Source: Pedobacter kyonggii
GTDB lineage: Bacteria > Bacteroidota > Bacteroidia > Sphingobacteriales > Sphingobacteriaceae
DNA length: 64,000 bases
Direction: 5' to 3'
Assembly: GCF_004310665.1 (NCBI RefSeq)
Contig: NZ_SIXF01000005.1
Coordinates: 225,199-289,198 of the forward strand
In this document: positions 1 through 7,968 of the stretch, one piece after another
Numbering within the stretch: the first letter of the stretch is position 1
Layout of the letters: each line of letters starts with the position of its first letter
The notes under the pieces: generated by a model
Told to the model about the DNA's origin: nothing
Seen by the model: only the letters and a program-made list of their open reading frames with translations
Database searches by the model: none
Made by a program: the position numbers and the translations under genes

Positions 1-167
1 TGTTTAATAACCTGGCTAGCAAAATGCAAAATCAGGCTACAGGACAGCAACAACAGAGGCGATCGAAACCTGAAGGTTCTATTTCGATAGATTATATGCC
101 TCCAAAACCTGATCAAAGTAAAACAGATAAACTCGGCGACTTCGTAGACTACGAAGAAGTGAAATAA
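1..167 (+). CDS. C-terminal fragment of a DUF4834-type small protein
   Basis: An open frame enters from the left edge and stops at TAA 165-167, giving about 54 residues. The fragment is Gln-rich, then hydrophilic, and ends in the acidic stretch GDFVDYEEVK. That ending resembles the C-terminus of the short membrane-anchored DUF4834 proteins of Bacteroidetes; this is recollection of the family, not an alignment. The start and the expected N-terminal membrane segment lie outside the window. A strong hairpin terminator follows directly, so this is the last gene of its transcript. No function is known. Confidence 0.55.
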   Translation, partial: FNNLASKMQNQATGQQQQRRSKPEGSISIDYMPPKPDQSKTDKLGDFVDYEEVK

Positions 168-171
168 AACT

Positions 172-199
172 AAACCCTGAACTTGTTTCAGGGTTTTTT
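172..199 (+). terminator. Rho-independent terminator
   Basis: A 10-bp perfect stem (AAACCCTGAA at 172-181 pairs with TTCAGGGTTT at 187-196) with a 5-nt loop is followed by a run of T. It starts five bases after the preceding stop codon. Confidence 0.85.
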
Positions 200-268
200 G
201 TTTAAAGTATATAGTTTAAGTTTATACTTTTAAACCTCAACCCAAAAACCAAAACTATACCTGCAACT

Positions 269-718
269 ATGAAATATTTTATTGTTTTTATCTCCTTGTG
301 GATGATAAGTGCAAAATGCTTTAGCCAAACAAAAAAGGATAGCTTAGAAATCAAACGTGCAGTCCTTGATTATATAGAATCACAGCATACCCCAAACCCT
401 AAACAAATGGAGCAGGCTTTGCACCCAAGGCTGGTTAAACGCACATTTTGGACAGATAAGGAAACAAACAAGGATTATGTTCGTGAAACCTCTGCAGAAT
501 CGATGGTTATGCTAGCCGAAAGTTATAACCGCAAAAAAGATAAATTTCCTGCTGTTCCTAAAAAGGAAGTTAAAATGCTTGATATTTCAGAGAAAACGGC
601 CTCAGTTAAACTCATTGCAGATGAATGGATCGATTACATGCACCTTGTTAAATTAAATGGCGCCTGGAAGATTATTAATGTGCTTTGGCAATTTAATGAT
701 AGTACGAGGCACAAATAG
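269..718 (+). CDS. Secreted NTF2-like protein (lumazine-binding-like family)
   Basis: This is a 149-residue protein with a signal peptide in residues 1-20 (hydrophobic core, cleavage after a Cys-Phe-Ser-Gln stretch). The mature part has the alpha helix plus curved sheet pattern of small NTF2-like proteins: a DYIE helix near residue 30, a central lysine-rich segment, and a C-terminal strand with a GAWKIINVLWQF motif typical of Lumazine_bd_2 / DUF4440-like folds. Such proteins are usually periplasmic and of unknown ligand. It is a single gene, tail to tail with the minus-strand group that ends at 725. Enzymatic activity cannot be claimed from the sequence. Confidence 0.7.
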   Translation: MKYFIVFISLWMISAKCFSQTKKDSLEIKRAVLDYIESQHTPNPKQMEQALHPRLVKRTFWTDKETNKDYVRETSAESMVMLAESYNRKKDKFPAVPKKEVKMLDISEKTASVKLIADEWIDYMHLVKLNGAWKIINVLWQFNDSTRHK

Positions 719-724
719 CGCATA

Positions 725-1189
725 TTACCATTCAGCTTTAAATTTGATTGTCTTATTTCTTTTCTCAATTAGTTTCAGCATATAATTTTTAAGAAATGTT
801 TTTTCTACAAGCCTACCTAACAAACCAAACGGTGCCTGAAATTCAAAAACATCTGTCATTTCTGTCTGAGCATCTATTATTTTAAACTGGTGTTGGTGGT
901 GGAGTTTTTTAAAGGGGCCTTTAACCATCTCATCGACAAAGAATGTTGGGTATTCCATTGTACTAATCTTATTTGTCATTTCGAACAGAATGCCAAAATG
1001 TTTGGCTCGCCAGGTAACCGATTCATGTAAACCGATCAATCCAGCTCTCTTCCCAGCGATGGCTTTCTCACCAGAACTTTGCATCGACTGTACGTGGAGG
1101 TCAATACTCCTGGCCAGATCGAAACAGCGTTCAATGGGCGCATTGATCAATGTCTTTAAAATAATTGTTGCCATTTTTAACTTACCCAT
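725..1189 (-). CDS. SRPBCC-family (START-like) ligand-binding protein
   Basis: A 154-residue cytosolic protein with the order expected of an SRPBCC fold: an N-terminal strand ending in NAPIERCFDLA, a Gly-rich middle, and a long C-terminal helix with alternating Lys and Leu. Members bind hydrophobic ligands, but the ligand here is unknown. The start overlaps the end of the TIGR01777 gene by 8 bases (ATG at 1187-1189); a second ATG at 1174 gives a start five residues later that fits the conserved N-terminus better. It is the last gene of a minus-strand operon with an SDR and a DCC-type protein, a neighbourhood I recall from other Bacteroidetes. Confidence 0.75.
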   Translation of the reverse strand: MGKLKMATIILKTLINAPIERCFDLARSIDLHVQSMQSSGEKAIAGKRAGLIGLHESVTWRAKHFGILFEMTNKISTMEYPTFFVDEMVKGPFKKLHHQHQFKIIDAQTEMTDVFEFQAPFGLLGRLVEKTFLKNYMLKLIEKRNKTIKFKAEW

Positions 1190-2138
1190 GCTCCCGCTGG
1201 GCGTCTATACCCTTCAAACCCTCCGCTCTCAACGCCTTCACTGCCTCATCTATCTTCGCATACTTAAATTCAAAGCCACTGTTCAACAATCTCCTTGGTT
1301 TAACCCACCTGCTTTTTAAAATCAGTTCGGTTTCTGTTCCGATTAGTTTTGCACCTATGGCCAGTAGCCAGGCTGGAGCAGGCAAACCGAAGCCGATGCC
1401 GTAGGCTTTTCTAATACTGCGCATAAACACATGGTTTTTAATTGGCTCGGGTGCGGTACAGTTTATTATGCCTTCAACCTCATTGTGGTTCAGCAACCAT
1501 TCAATACTGCCTGCGGCATCTAACTCGTGCACCCAGCTTACATACTGTTCGCCATTGCCCTGTTTACCACCCATGCCCAGTTTAACCAGGTTGAGCAAGC
1601 GTGGAAATGCGCCATCTTTTAGTCCCAGTACAATGCCCATCCTGAGGGCCACTTTTCTGGTTTTTGGGGTTTCGTTTTCAAAGAAACTACTTTCCCAGGC
1701 CTTACACACCTCAATCGAAAAGCCATCACCGATTTCTCCCTTAAGTTCATCTTGCGGACAGTCTTCGGCATGCCGGTAAATGGTTGCAGAGGTAATGTTG
1801 ATCCAAAGTTTTGGCGGGTTTTCCAGGTTTTTGATTACTTTGCCGAGTAAACGGGTAGGGATTAACCTGGAACTGATAATTTCTTTCTTGTTGTTATGGG
1901 GGTACCTACAGTTTACATTTTTACCACAGAGGTTAACCAGTAAATCGGCACCTTGAAGGTTTGTTGCCCAGTCGCCCAGGGTTCGGCCATCCCATAGCAA
2001 GGTTTTAATGTTCCCTGCTGCGGCTTGTGGTTTTCTTGACAGGATAATCACTTCACCAGCCCGACGGCTAAAGTGTTTGGCCAGTACGGTACCTAAATAT
2101 CCGTTTCCTCCTGCAAGTACAATTTTTCCGTATTTCAT
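1182..2138 (-). CDS. TIGR01777-family NAD(P)-dependent epimerase-like protein (YfcH/SDR39U1)
   Basis: A 318-residue atypical short-chain dehydrogenase. The Rossmann motif GGNGYLG is at residues 10-16, and a DUF1731-like tail with the LKSRWVKPRRLLNSGF pattern is at the C-terminus, which is diagnostic of the TIGR01777 family. Its substrate is not known. It lies 5 bases downstream of the DCC-type gene and overlaps the SRPBCC gene, so the three are almost certainly co-transcribed and translationally coupled. Length is normal for the family and no key residue appears to be missing. Confidence 0.87.
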   Translation of the reverse strand: MKYGKIVLAGGNGYLGTVLAKHFSRRAGEVIILSRKPQAAAGNIKTLLWDGRTLGDWATNLQGADLLVNLCGKNVNCRYPHNNKKEIISSRLIPTRLLGKVIKNLENPPKLWINITSATIYRHAEDCPQDELKGEIGDGFSIEVCKAWESSFFENETPKTRKVALRMGIVLGLKDGAFPRLLNLVKLGMGGKQGNGEQYVSWVHELDAAGSIEWLLNHNEVEGIINCTAPEPIKNHVFMRSIRKAYGIGFGLPAPAWLLAIGAKLIGTETELILKSRWVKPRRLLNSGFEFKYAKIDEAVKALRAEGLKGIDAQREHG

Positions 2139-2143
2139 GATTC

Positions 2144-2959
2144 CTATAAAGTAAAGATTAAACCTAAAACAATTAAACGGTAAAGCACCCAGGTAATACT
2201 CATCGCCCAGCCCAAATGTAACAGCTTGCTTCTGCGGAGGTGCTCCAAAAACATAAGTCCGGCCACCATCAAAAAGTAAAGGATAAAAAATATAGACGGG
2301 ATGTTGAGGTATTGAGCGATAACCAAAACGGGCAAAAACAAAAGTGCACCAGCTAAAGAGATGGTCATGATGTTGCCCAGGTAATCCCAGATTTTTTCTT
2401 TTTTATAAAAAACAATGATGATGCCCTGAAAAAATATTTGTCCACCACAGATGAGGTATTCACGATATTGGCTGCCCAGTGGCACAAAATCAGTAAGCAG
2501 ATGTGCATAAGCGGTTAAAATGTAAGCTGTAATAAACCAGGTAAAAAGCAGATAGGCCAAACGGTATTGGATTTTAAAGCTGGGCTGTATAGTGTTTTCT
2601 TTAACGGCCGCAGGAATAATTACTTTACGGTTGTAAGAGATAAAGGCATAAAACTTACGCATTAAATAAACAAATGGCCCAAATAAAAATAGCGGTTTAA
2701 AGATGGGCATAGCATGCGCAATAATTTTAAATAAACTCTGGATACCATAAGTTACTTCACCATTTTCGGTATTCACGAGCGCAATCTCATTGGCGGCCCT
2801 TTGTTTGTCAACCAAAGGACAAATGTTTTCAGACATGCTTTGATAAGCCTCACGACCACCTTTGGCCAGCATACCTGTTTTTACAAATGCTTTGGTATAA
2901 GCATAACACATTGGGCATTCATTATCAAATAAAATCACATGGTTGTTAAGCGTTTTCAT
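2144..2959 (-). CDS. DCC-type thiol-disulfide oxidoreductase fused to membrane domain (DUF393)
   Basis: A 271-residue protein. Residues 8-18 hold the DUF393 (DCC1-like) signature: Asp12 followed by Cys15-Pro-Met-Cys18. The thioredoxin-like N-terminal part runs to about residue 120. The C-terminal half has four or five hydrophobic segments, so the redox domain is tethered to the inner membrane. Many DUF393 proteins lack this membrane extension, so this is a fused form. It is the first gene of an operon with the SDR and SRPBCC genes; a GbsR/MarR regulator lies about 180 bases upstream on the same strand. The role of the group is unknown. Confidence 0.8.
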   Translation of the reverse strand: MKTLNNHVILFDNECPMCYAYTKAFVKTGMLAKGGREAYQSMSENICPLVDKQRAANEIALVNTENGEVTYGIQSLFKIIAHAMPIFKPLFLFGPFVYLMRKFYAFISYNRKVIIPAAVKENTIQPSFKIQYRLAYLLFTWFITAYILTAYAHLLTDFVPLGSQYREYLICGGQIFFQGIIIVFYKKEKIWDYLGNIMTISLAGALLFLPVLVIAQYLNIPSIFFILYFLMVAGLMFLEHLRRSKLLHLGWAMSITWVLYRLIVLGLIFTL

Positions 2960-3140
2960 TTTATTTAAATTTTAATACTTTCAGTAAAAAATGAAAGATA
3001 TGATTAAAAAATTAAGCCGAACTTAAGGGTAAGGCTTTTTAGGGATTAGGGTTTAGCTTGGTGGTTAGTGTTGAGGGTGAATATGTCTTGATACACGATA
3101 CTTACTACTTGATACCTCTCACGTCTCAAATCTCCTGTCT

Positions 3141-3653
3141 TTATTTAAAAACTTTCAATACCGAGCCCCAGAACCAGCTCTCTTCTGCTTTAAGCATCGT
3201 TTCTAAAGTTTTATCTACGTTGAGGGCAAGTTTGTTAATATCGCTTACCGATTTTTTAAAGGTTTTAAACTCCGGATCTTTTTCATCGCCTGTTACTGTC
3301 GAGAGTTCGTTCAGCACTTTCAATACCGGCTCTAACTCTCTTTTTTTACGCTCTTTAGCTACCTGACGGGAAATATTCCAAACATCTTTATCGGCAAAAA
3401 AGTACTCTTTGCGCTCGCCAGCTTTGTGTTGCTTTTCTATTAAGCCCCATCCAATTAAATCGCGCAGGGTCATGTTGGCGTTTCCCCTGGAGATACTCAA
3501 TGCCTCCATAATTTCTTCAGTGGTAAGCGCTTCAGGAGAAATGAGTAATAGCGCATGTACCTGGGCCATGGTGCGGTTAATTCCCCATTCGGAGCCTAAT
3601 TTGCCCCAGGCCTCTATAAATTTTAATTTTGCTGCTGCTAATTCCATAAGCAA
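3141..3653 (-). CDS. GbsR/MarR-family transcriptional regulator
   Basis: A 170-residue DNA-binding protein. Residues about 25-85 form a winged helix-turn-helix: the LTTEEIMEALSISRGNANMTL segment with the recognition helix, then a GLIEKQ wing. The C-terminal part is a charged helical region as in GbsR-type repressors. An in-frame ATG two codons after the first could be the true start. It lies 29 bases downstream of the alginate-lyase-family gene and about 180 bases upstream of the DCC operon, all on the minus strand, so either could be its target. The effector is unknown. Confidence 0.82.
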   Translation of the reverse strand: MLMELAAAKLKFIEAWGKLGSEWGINRTMAQVHALLLISPEALTTEEIMEALSISRGNANMTLRDLIGWGLIEKQHKAGERKEYFFADKDVWNISRQVAKERKKRELEPVLKVLNELSTVTGDEKDPEFKTFKKSVSDINKLALNVDKTLETMLKAEESWFWGSVLKVFK

Positions 3654-3682
3654 ATATAAAGTTATTTTTAAACTTTCAAAAA

Positions 3683-4792
3683 TTATTGAAACTTTGCTTG
3701 TTTTGAAAGATGCTTGCGTCGCTTAATTTCATCCAGCATCATTTGCCAGTCGTTCCGCTTACCGTTTACTTTTTTTAATAGCTCGATTTGTGATGGATCG
3801 AAATAAACCGCTAGTTTTAATACTGGTAATGCCAAATCCGGTTTAAACATCGTTCCGGCTGCAAATCCCGGTTCATTATTTTTTGCCCGGTCGCGGTCGA
3901 ATTTAACGGTTGTATTTACATATTCTTCATGCTGTTTTTCCTCTTTGATGTATGGGATTAACCATTCTGCAGATTTTTTGATAGAAGATTCTTTAGATGA
4001 CTCGTAGGTGTAAAAATTGGTGCCTTTCGCTCTGTCGATCATAATGGCCAACTTTAGCATAGGTTCCAGGTCGTAAATGTGGTAATGCATGGCATCACGC
4101 TCTTTAAAATCCAAGCTTGTTCCGTCAGCATATAGATTGATATTGATGTGGCTTTTAAGATTTTCAATGGTCCATTTAATAAAATTTTGATTGTTTAAGG
4201 TGTAACCAATTTCGCCAACTATTTTTAGCCGGTGAGCGTTCCAGTTATTAATGGCGGTAGCTCTCCCCGCTTTCATCCGCTTGCTGTTAATTTCTGACCA
4301 AGCCGTTTCAGTAAGCCATTGTTCAATCTGTTTTTTATCAGCTGTTGGGATATCTTTTTTAATCAGGTCGTAGGCTTCAATGGCTTTATCCAGATTGGTA
4401 TCGTCAATAGGATTGCCCTTCGGTTTATTGATTTTGGCCCATGCACCAAGAAATTCTACACATTTGTTTAAATATTTTTGATCATCGGTAATCCGGTATT
4501 GTAAGGCCAGTGCAAACATTTTGTTCATATCTGCCAGGGCTAATCTGGTTTTCTCTTTTTTTGGATTTCCCTTTAATAATCCTTCAGTTCTGATGGTATC
4601 AATTGGATTCGGGTTTTCGTTTAAATAATTTAATGCCGATTTTTCAAAGCCCAGGTATAGTTTTTTGGTTTCCCCATCATTTTTGATCTGAGTTTTCAAC
4701 TTTTTAATTTCACTGGCATTTAAACTTACAATTTGCGAAAACGAAGAAAAAGATAATAAAGCAAGAGCGATTGTAACGACAAACTTTCTCAT
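3683..4792 (-). CDS. Alginate-lyase-family polysaccharide lyase, secreted
   Basis: A 369-residue protein with a signal peptide in residues 1-19 ending in SFSQ. The body is all-helical as in the Alginate_lyase (PF05426, PL5-like) (alpha/alpha)n fold. A conserved NNWNAHRLK segment near residues 180-190 and a DAMHYHIYDLEP segment near 230-240 are the likely catalytic Asn/His/Arg/Tyr region. The family cleaves uronic-acid-containing polymers by beta-elimination, but substrate cannot be read from the sequence; the protein may process another polyanion. A second member sits at 59080. The GbsR-type regulator follows 29 bases downstream. No SusC/SusD pair is adjacent, so this is not a typical polysaccharide utilisation locus. 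Confidence 0.78.
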   Translation of the reverse strand: MRKFVVTIALALLSFSSFSQIVSLNASEIKKLKTQIKNDGETKKLYLGFEKSALNYLNENPNPIDTIRTEGLLKGNPKKEKTRLALADMNKMFALALQYRITDDQKYLNKCVEFLGAWAKINKPKGNPIDDTNLDKAIEAYDLIKKDIPTADKKQIEQWLTETAWSEINSKRMKAGRATAINNWNAHRLKIVGEIGYTLNNQNFIKWTIENLKSHININLYADGTSLDFKERDAMHYHIYDLEPMLKLAIMIDRAKGTNFYTYESSKESSIKKSAEWLIPYIKEEKQHEEYVNTTVKFDRDRAKNNEPGFAAGTMFKPDLALPVLKLAVYFDPSQIELLKKVNGKRNDWQMMLDEIKRRKHLSKQAKFQ

Positions 4793-4823
4793 AATAAATA
4801 GGTTGAATTTTTATTCTTTGATA

Positions 4824-4831
4824 CAAATCTA
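4824..4831 (-). promoter_or_regulatory. Candidate -7 promoter box for the lyase gene
   Basis: Read on the minus strand the bases are TAGATTTG, a full match to the Bacteroidetes -7 consensus TAnnTTTG, 32 bases upstream of the lyase start. I see no TTTG at the -33 distance, so only one half of the promoter is supported. Confidence 0.4.
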
Positions 4832-4885
4832 ATTTTTTATTCAGCATGCATTTAATTTATTACTTTTTTATACCGCCCAATTTTT

Positions 4886-4893
4886 TATTTTTG
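4886..4893 (+). promoter_or_regulatory. Candidate -7 promoter box for the YfhO gene
   Basis: TATTTTTG fits TAnnTTTG and ends 28 bases before the YfhO ATG. The region is very AT-rich and a -33 TTTG is not apparent, so chance is possible. Confidence 0.35.
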
Positions 4894-4921
4894 ACGTTCG
4901 TTTAAACTTAAACAAACCTTA

Positions 4922-7417
4922 ATGAATAACTGGTTTAATAAAAATGGCGTACACCTGGCCATTATTGCATTTTTTGTAGTCATCACTTTTGCCTACTTCA
5001 GTCCTGTTTTGCAGGGTAAAGCGCCACAACAGGGCGATGTTTTGCAGGCTAAAGCCATGCAGAAAGAAATTATGGATATTAAGGCGAAAGATGGTAAAGG
5101 CCCACTTTGGACCAACCAGATGTTCGGTGGTATGCCAGCTTACCAAATTTGGGTACAGTATCCCCTCAATATTACAACCTATGGTATCGATGTAATTAAA
5201 GGTATATTCCCAGATCCTGTAGGAACTGTTTTATTATACCTTTTAGGTGCATATTTATTATTCTGCGTATTGAAAATAAACCCATGGCTTGCTGCAGCGG
5301 GTGCAATTGCTTTTGCATTTACCTCGTATAATTTTATCATTATTGCTGCGGGGCATAGCAATAAGGCCCTGGCCATTGGTTTCTTCGCTCCTATTTTGGC
5401 TGCCATTATTCTCATCCTAAGGGGCAGATATCTGGTAGGAGGCAGTTTGCTGGCGTTGTTCATGGCGCTAGAGATCCGCTCGAACCACATCCAAATGACC
5501 TATTATTTATTTATAGCGTTGTTTATTCTAGGCTGTATAGAACTGTATCATGCCTTTAAAGCAAAACAGCTTCCGGCATTTGGTAAATCTGTAGCTTATA
5601 TTGCTGCAGGTATTTTATTGTCGGTTCTGGTAAATGCAGGTACCCTATGGACAACCTACGAGTATGGCAAAGAAACCATCCGTGGTAAATCTAACTTAAC
5701 TACCGATAAAGCTGAACCTGCAAATGGTTTAGATAAAGAATATGCTTACCAATGGAGCCAGGGTGTTGGAGAGAGTTTCTCTTTCTTAATCCCGAATATT
5801 TATGGTGGTGCAAGCAGTATTGATGAAATTATCAAACCCGAAAGCAATACCTATAAAGCGGTCGAAAAAAATCTTCAGGGCGTTGATCCTAAGCAGGCCA
5901 TTGGTTATGTAGCGCAAAATTTGGGTACTAACCAATATTGGGGCAATAAACCGGGTACTTCCGGTCCGTATTATTTTGGCGCTATTATTTGTTTCTTATT
6001 TGTTTTCGGACTGTTTATTGTAAAACATCGCTGGAAATGGTGGATCTTAGGATCGAGTGTTTTATTGTTGTTCCTCTCTTTCGGACAAAACCTACCTTTT
6101 ATTTCAGACATCTTTTTTGATTACCTTCCTGGTTACAATAAATTCAGGGCTGTTGAATCGATATTGGCAGTTGTAGGTTTATTGGTGCCGTTGTTGGCTA
6201 TATTGGCTATTAAAGAGGCACAAGAAGGAAAATACGATCAAAAATATTTAGTGCAGCGATTAACCTGGTCAGCAGGTATTACTGGTGGTTTTGCTTTAAT
6301 TATTGCCTTGATCCCTACAGCGTTCTTCAGCTTTACGCAGGCCAACCAAGCACAGGTTTTAGATGCTTTAACACAAACTCTGCAGAATAACCGCGGTGCT
6401 GCGATGGAAATTTTAAACGGCATTGTTGCCGACCGTGTGGCTTTAGCACGTGCTGATGCCTTACGTACTTTATTGTTCATTGTCATTGGTTTTGGTATTA
6501 CCTGGGCGTTCATTACCAAAAAGATGAATATGCAATTGGCCTTTGGTTTATTGGCGCTGTTTGTGCTGATCGATTTATGGCAGGTAGACCGTAGGTATTT
6601 AAACAACCAGAATTTTGTAAGCAAATCTGATCTCAACAACCATTACCAGCCAAGAGATGTAGATAATTTTATTTCGGCCGATAAAGATCCAAATTTCAGG
6701 GTTTTCGATATGTCGTTAGGTGATCCATTCAAAAGTGCAGAAACTTCATATTTCCATAAAACGGTTGGTGGTTTCCACTCGGCAAGGTTAAAACGTTTCC
6801 AAGAATTGGTGGATAACCAAATGACCAAAAGCATTAATCAGGATGTATTGGATATGTTAAATACGAAGTACATCATTACACAAGATCCTCAGAACGGATC
6901 GTATAAAATGCAGCGCAATGCAACGGCTGCGGGTAATGCCTGGTTTGTACAAAGTGTTCAGTTTGCTAAGAATGCTGATGAAGAAATGAAGGCCATTAGC
7001 AGTTTTGATGCTAAAAAAGAAGCCATCGTTGACGAAAGTTTCAAAAATTCGATCGATACCAAACGTTTAGGAACTGGTCAGGAAGGTTTTATTAAATTAA
7101 CCAACTATAACCCTGATCATTTAACTTACGAATACTCAACCGCCAAAGATGTAATTGCAGTGTTTTCAGAGATCTATTATAATAAAGGCTGGAAAATGTA
7201 TATCGATGGTGTTGAAAAGCCATACTTCAGGGCTGATTATGTTTTACGTGCGGCGCAGTTAGAAGCAGGCAACCATAAACTTGAGTTTATTTTCCACCCA
7301 ACATCGTATTATACTGGAGAGAAGATTTCTTTAGCTGGATCGATCTTATTGGTGGCCGGATTAGGTTTCGGATTTTATTCAGAAGAAAAGAAGAAAAAGA
7401 AAGCAGTTAAAGCTTAA
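4922..7417 (+). CDS. YfhO-family polytopic membrane protein
   Basis: An 831-residue inner-membrane protein. The first 560 residues contain about a dozen hydrophobic segments, with a long periplasmic loop holding GESFSFLIPNIYGG; a soluble C-terminal part (about 570-800) precedes a last membrane segment and a lysine-rich tail. This matches the YfhO family (PF09586), which is thought to be related to GT-C glycosyltransferases and in Firmicutes is linked to glycosylation of lipoteichoic acid. In Bacteroidetes the substrate is unknown. It is a single gene with its own promoter region and a terminator after it. Confidence 0.85.
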   Translation: MNNWFNKNGVHLAIIAFFVVITFAYFSPVLQGKAPQQGDVLQAKAMQKEIMDIKAKDGKGPLWTNQMFGGMPAYQIWVQYPLNITTYGIDVIKGIFPDPVGTVLLYLLGAYLLFCVLKINPWLAAAGAIAFAFTSYNFIIIAAGHSNKALAIGFFAPILAAIILILRGRYLVGGSLLALFMALEIRSNHIQMTYYLFIALFILGCIELYHAFKAKQLPAFGKSVAYIAAGILLSVLVNAGTLWTTYEYGKETIRGKSNLTTDKAEPANGLDKEYAYQWSQGVGESFSFLIPNIYGGASSIDEIIKPESNTYKAVEKNLQGVDPKQAIGYVAQNLGTNQYWGNKPGTSGPYYFGAIICFLFVFGLFIVKHRWKWWILGSSVLLLFLSFGQNLPFISDIFFDYLPGYNKFRAVESILAVVGLLVPLLAILAIKEAQEGKYDQKYLVQRLTWSAGITGGFALIIALIPTAFFSFTQANQAQVLDALTQTLQNNRGAAMEILNGIVADRVALARADALRTLLFIVIGFGITWAFITKKMNMQLAFGLLALFVLIDLWQVDRRYLNNQNFVSKSDLNNHYQPRDVDNFISADKDPNFRVFDMSLGDPFKSAETSYFHKTVGGFHSARLKRFQELVDNQMTKSINQDVLDMLNTKYIITQDPQNGSYKMQRNATAAGNAWFVQSVQFAKNADEEMKAISSFDAKKEAIVDESFKNSIDTKRLGTGQEGFIKLTNYNPDHLTYEYSTAKDVIAVFSEIYYNKGWKMYIDGVEKPYFRADYVLRAAQLEAGNHKLEFIFHPTSYYTGEKISLAGSILLVAGLGFGFYSEEKKKKKAVKA

Positions 7418-7440
7418 TATTTTCTTTAAATAGATTTACG

Positions 7441-7472
7441 CCCCGCAAGATTTTGATTTTGCGGGGTTTTTT
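7441..7472 (+). terminator. Rho-independent terminator after YfhO gene
   Basis: CCCCGCAA (7441-7448) pairs with TTGCGGGG (7459-7466), an 8-bp GC-rich stem followed by TTTTTT. It lies 24 bases after the YfhO stop. Confidence 0.85.
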
Positions 7473-7754
7473 GCAGCCAAAATTTTTTTTTGTAATGATT
7501 TCTTGCCACAGAAACACAGAATATCCCCCTCGGTTTGTCATCCTGAGCGTAGTCGAAGGATCTTTTAACGAGGTAAAATGGATGATGGAAAGGGCTAGTT
7601 CAAAGTCCTTAAGTCAATTAACCGATTCTGCAATTAACCAGTTAACCAATTTATACAATTAACCAAACTAATGAACTATTGAACTAAACAAAACTTCGAA
7701 TGTCATTTTAACAATCTTTATCAAATAGAATAATAATTTAACAATGTCGTAACA
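7473..7754. other. Gene-free spacer with one dispersed repeat
   Basis: Apart from the repeat at 7535-7563 this stretch holds nothing I can support. It is low-complexity sequence rich in TTAACCA- and AACTAA-like short words, as often seen in spacers of these genomes. A 69-codon open frame here has no coding character. Confidence 0.5.
7535..7563 (+). repeat. Dispersed REP-like repeat, copy 1
   Basis: This 29-base unit (core TCCTGAGCGTAGTCGAAGGA) recurs at 9877-9905 with a single mismatch and, in inverted and more diverged form, at 10218-10242. I recall this element as widespread in intergenic DNA of Pedobacter and Flavobacteria. It is intergenic in all three places. Confidence 0.75.
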
Positions 7755-7783
7755 TTTGTTTGATATACAGAGTCTTACCTTTG
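7755..7783 (+). promoter_or_regulatory. Consensus Bacteroidetes promoter for the 31-residue protein gene
   Basis: TTTG at 7755-7758 and TACCTTTG at 7776-7783 match both halves of the TTTG / TAnnTTTG promoter, separated by 17 bases. The predicted start of transcription is about 10-12 bases before the ATG at 7802, so the leader would be very short. Confidence 0.65.
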
Positions 7784-7801
7784 TAATGTAAATCAGATGA
7801 T

Positions 7802-7897
7802 ATGTTAGAATCATTCTTTGCCGTATGCTTATTAATTGTTGTACTTTATTTCTTTAGCCCCTTTGAGGTAAAACTCGATGAGGAAGAGGAGTGGTAA
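7802..7897 (+). CDS. 31-residue single-pass membrane protein with acidic tail
   Basis: The frame starts at ATG 7802 and stops at TAA 7895-7897. Residues 3-19 are a hydrophobic helix (ESFFAVCLLIVVLYFFSPF), and the tail ends in four Glu and one Trp. A near-perfect promoter lies just upstream, which is the main reason to call it a gene. It is about 70 bases upstream of the LpxH-like gene in the same direction and may be its leader or a separate small protein. I do not recognise the family; membrane miniproteins of this shape often modulate a larger membrane partner, but that is speculation here. Confidence 0.5.
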   Translation: MLESFFAVCLLIVVLYFFSPFEVKLDEEEEW

Positions 7898-7968
7898 CAC
7901 AACTAATTTATCTCTGAACTGCTTTAATCGAGCGGTAACAAGACCCTTCCCCCCTAAATTTCCCGTTT

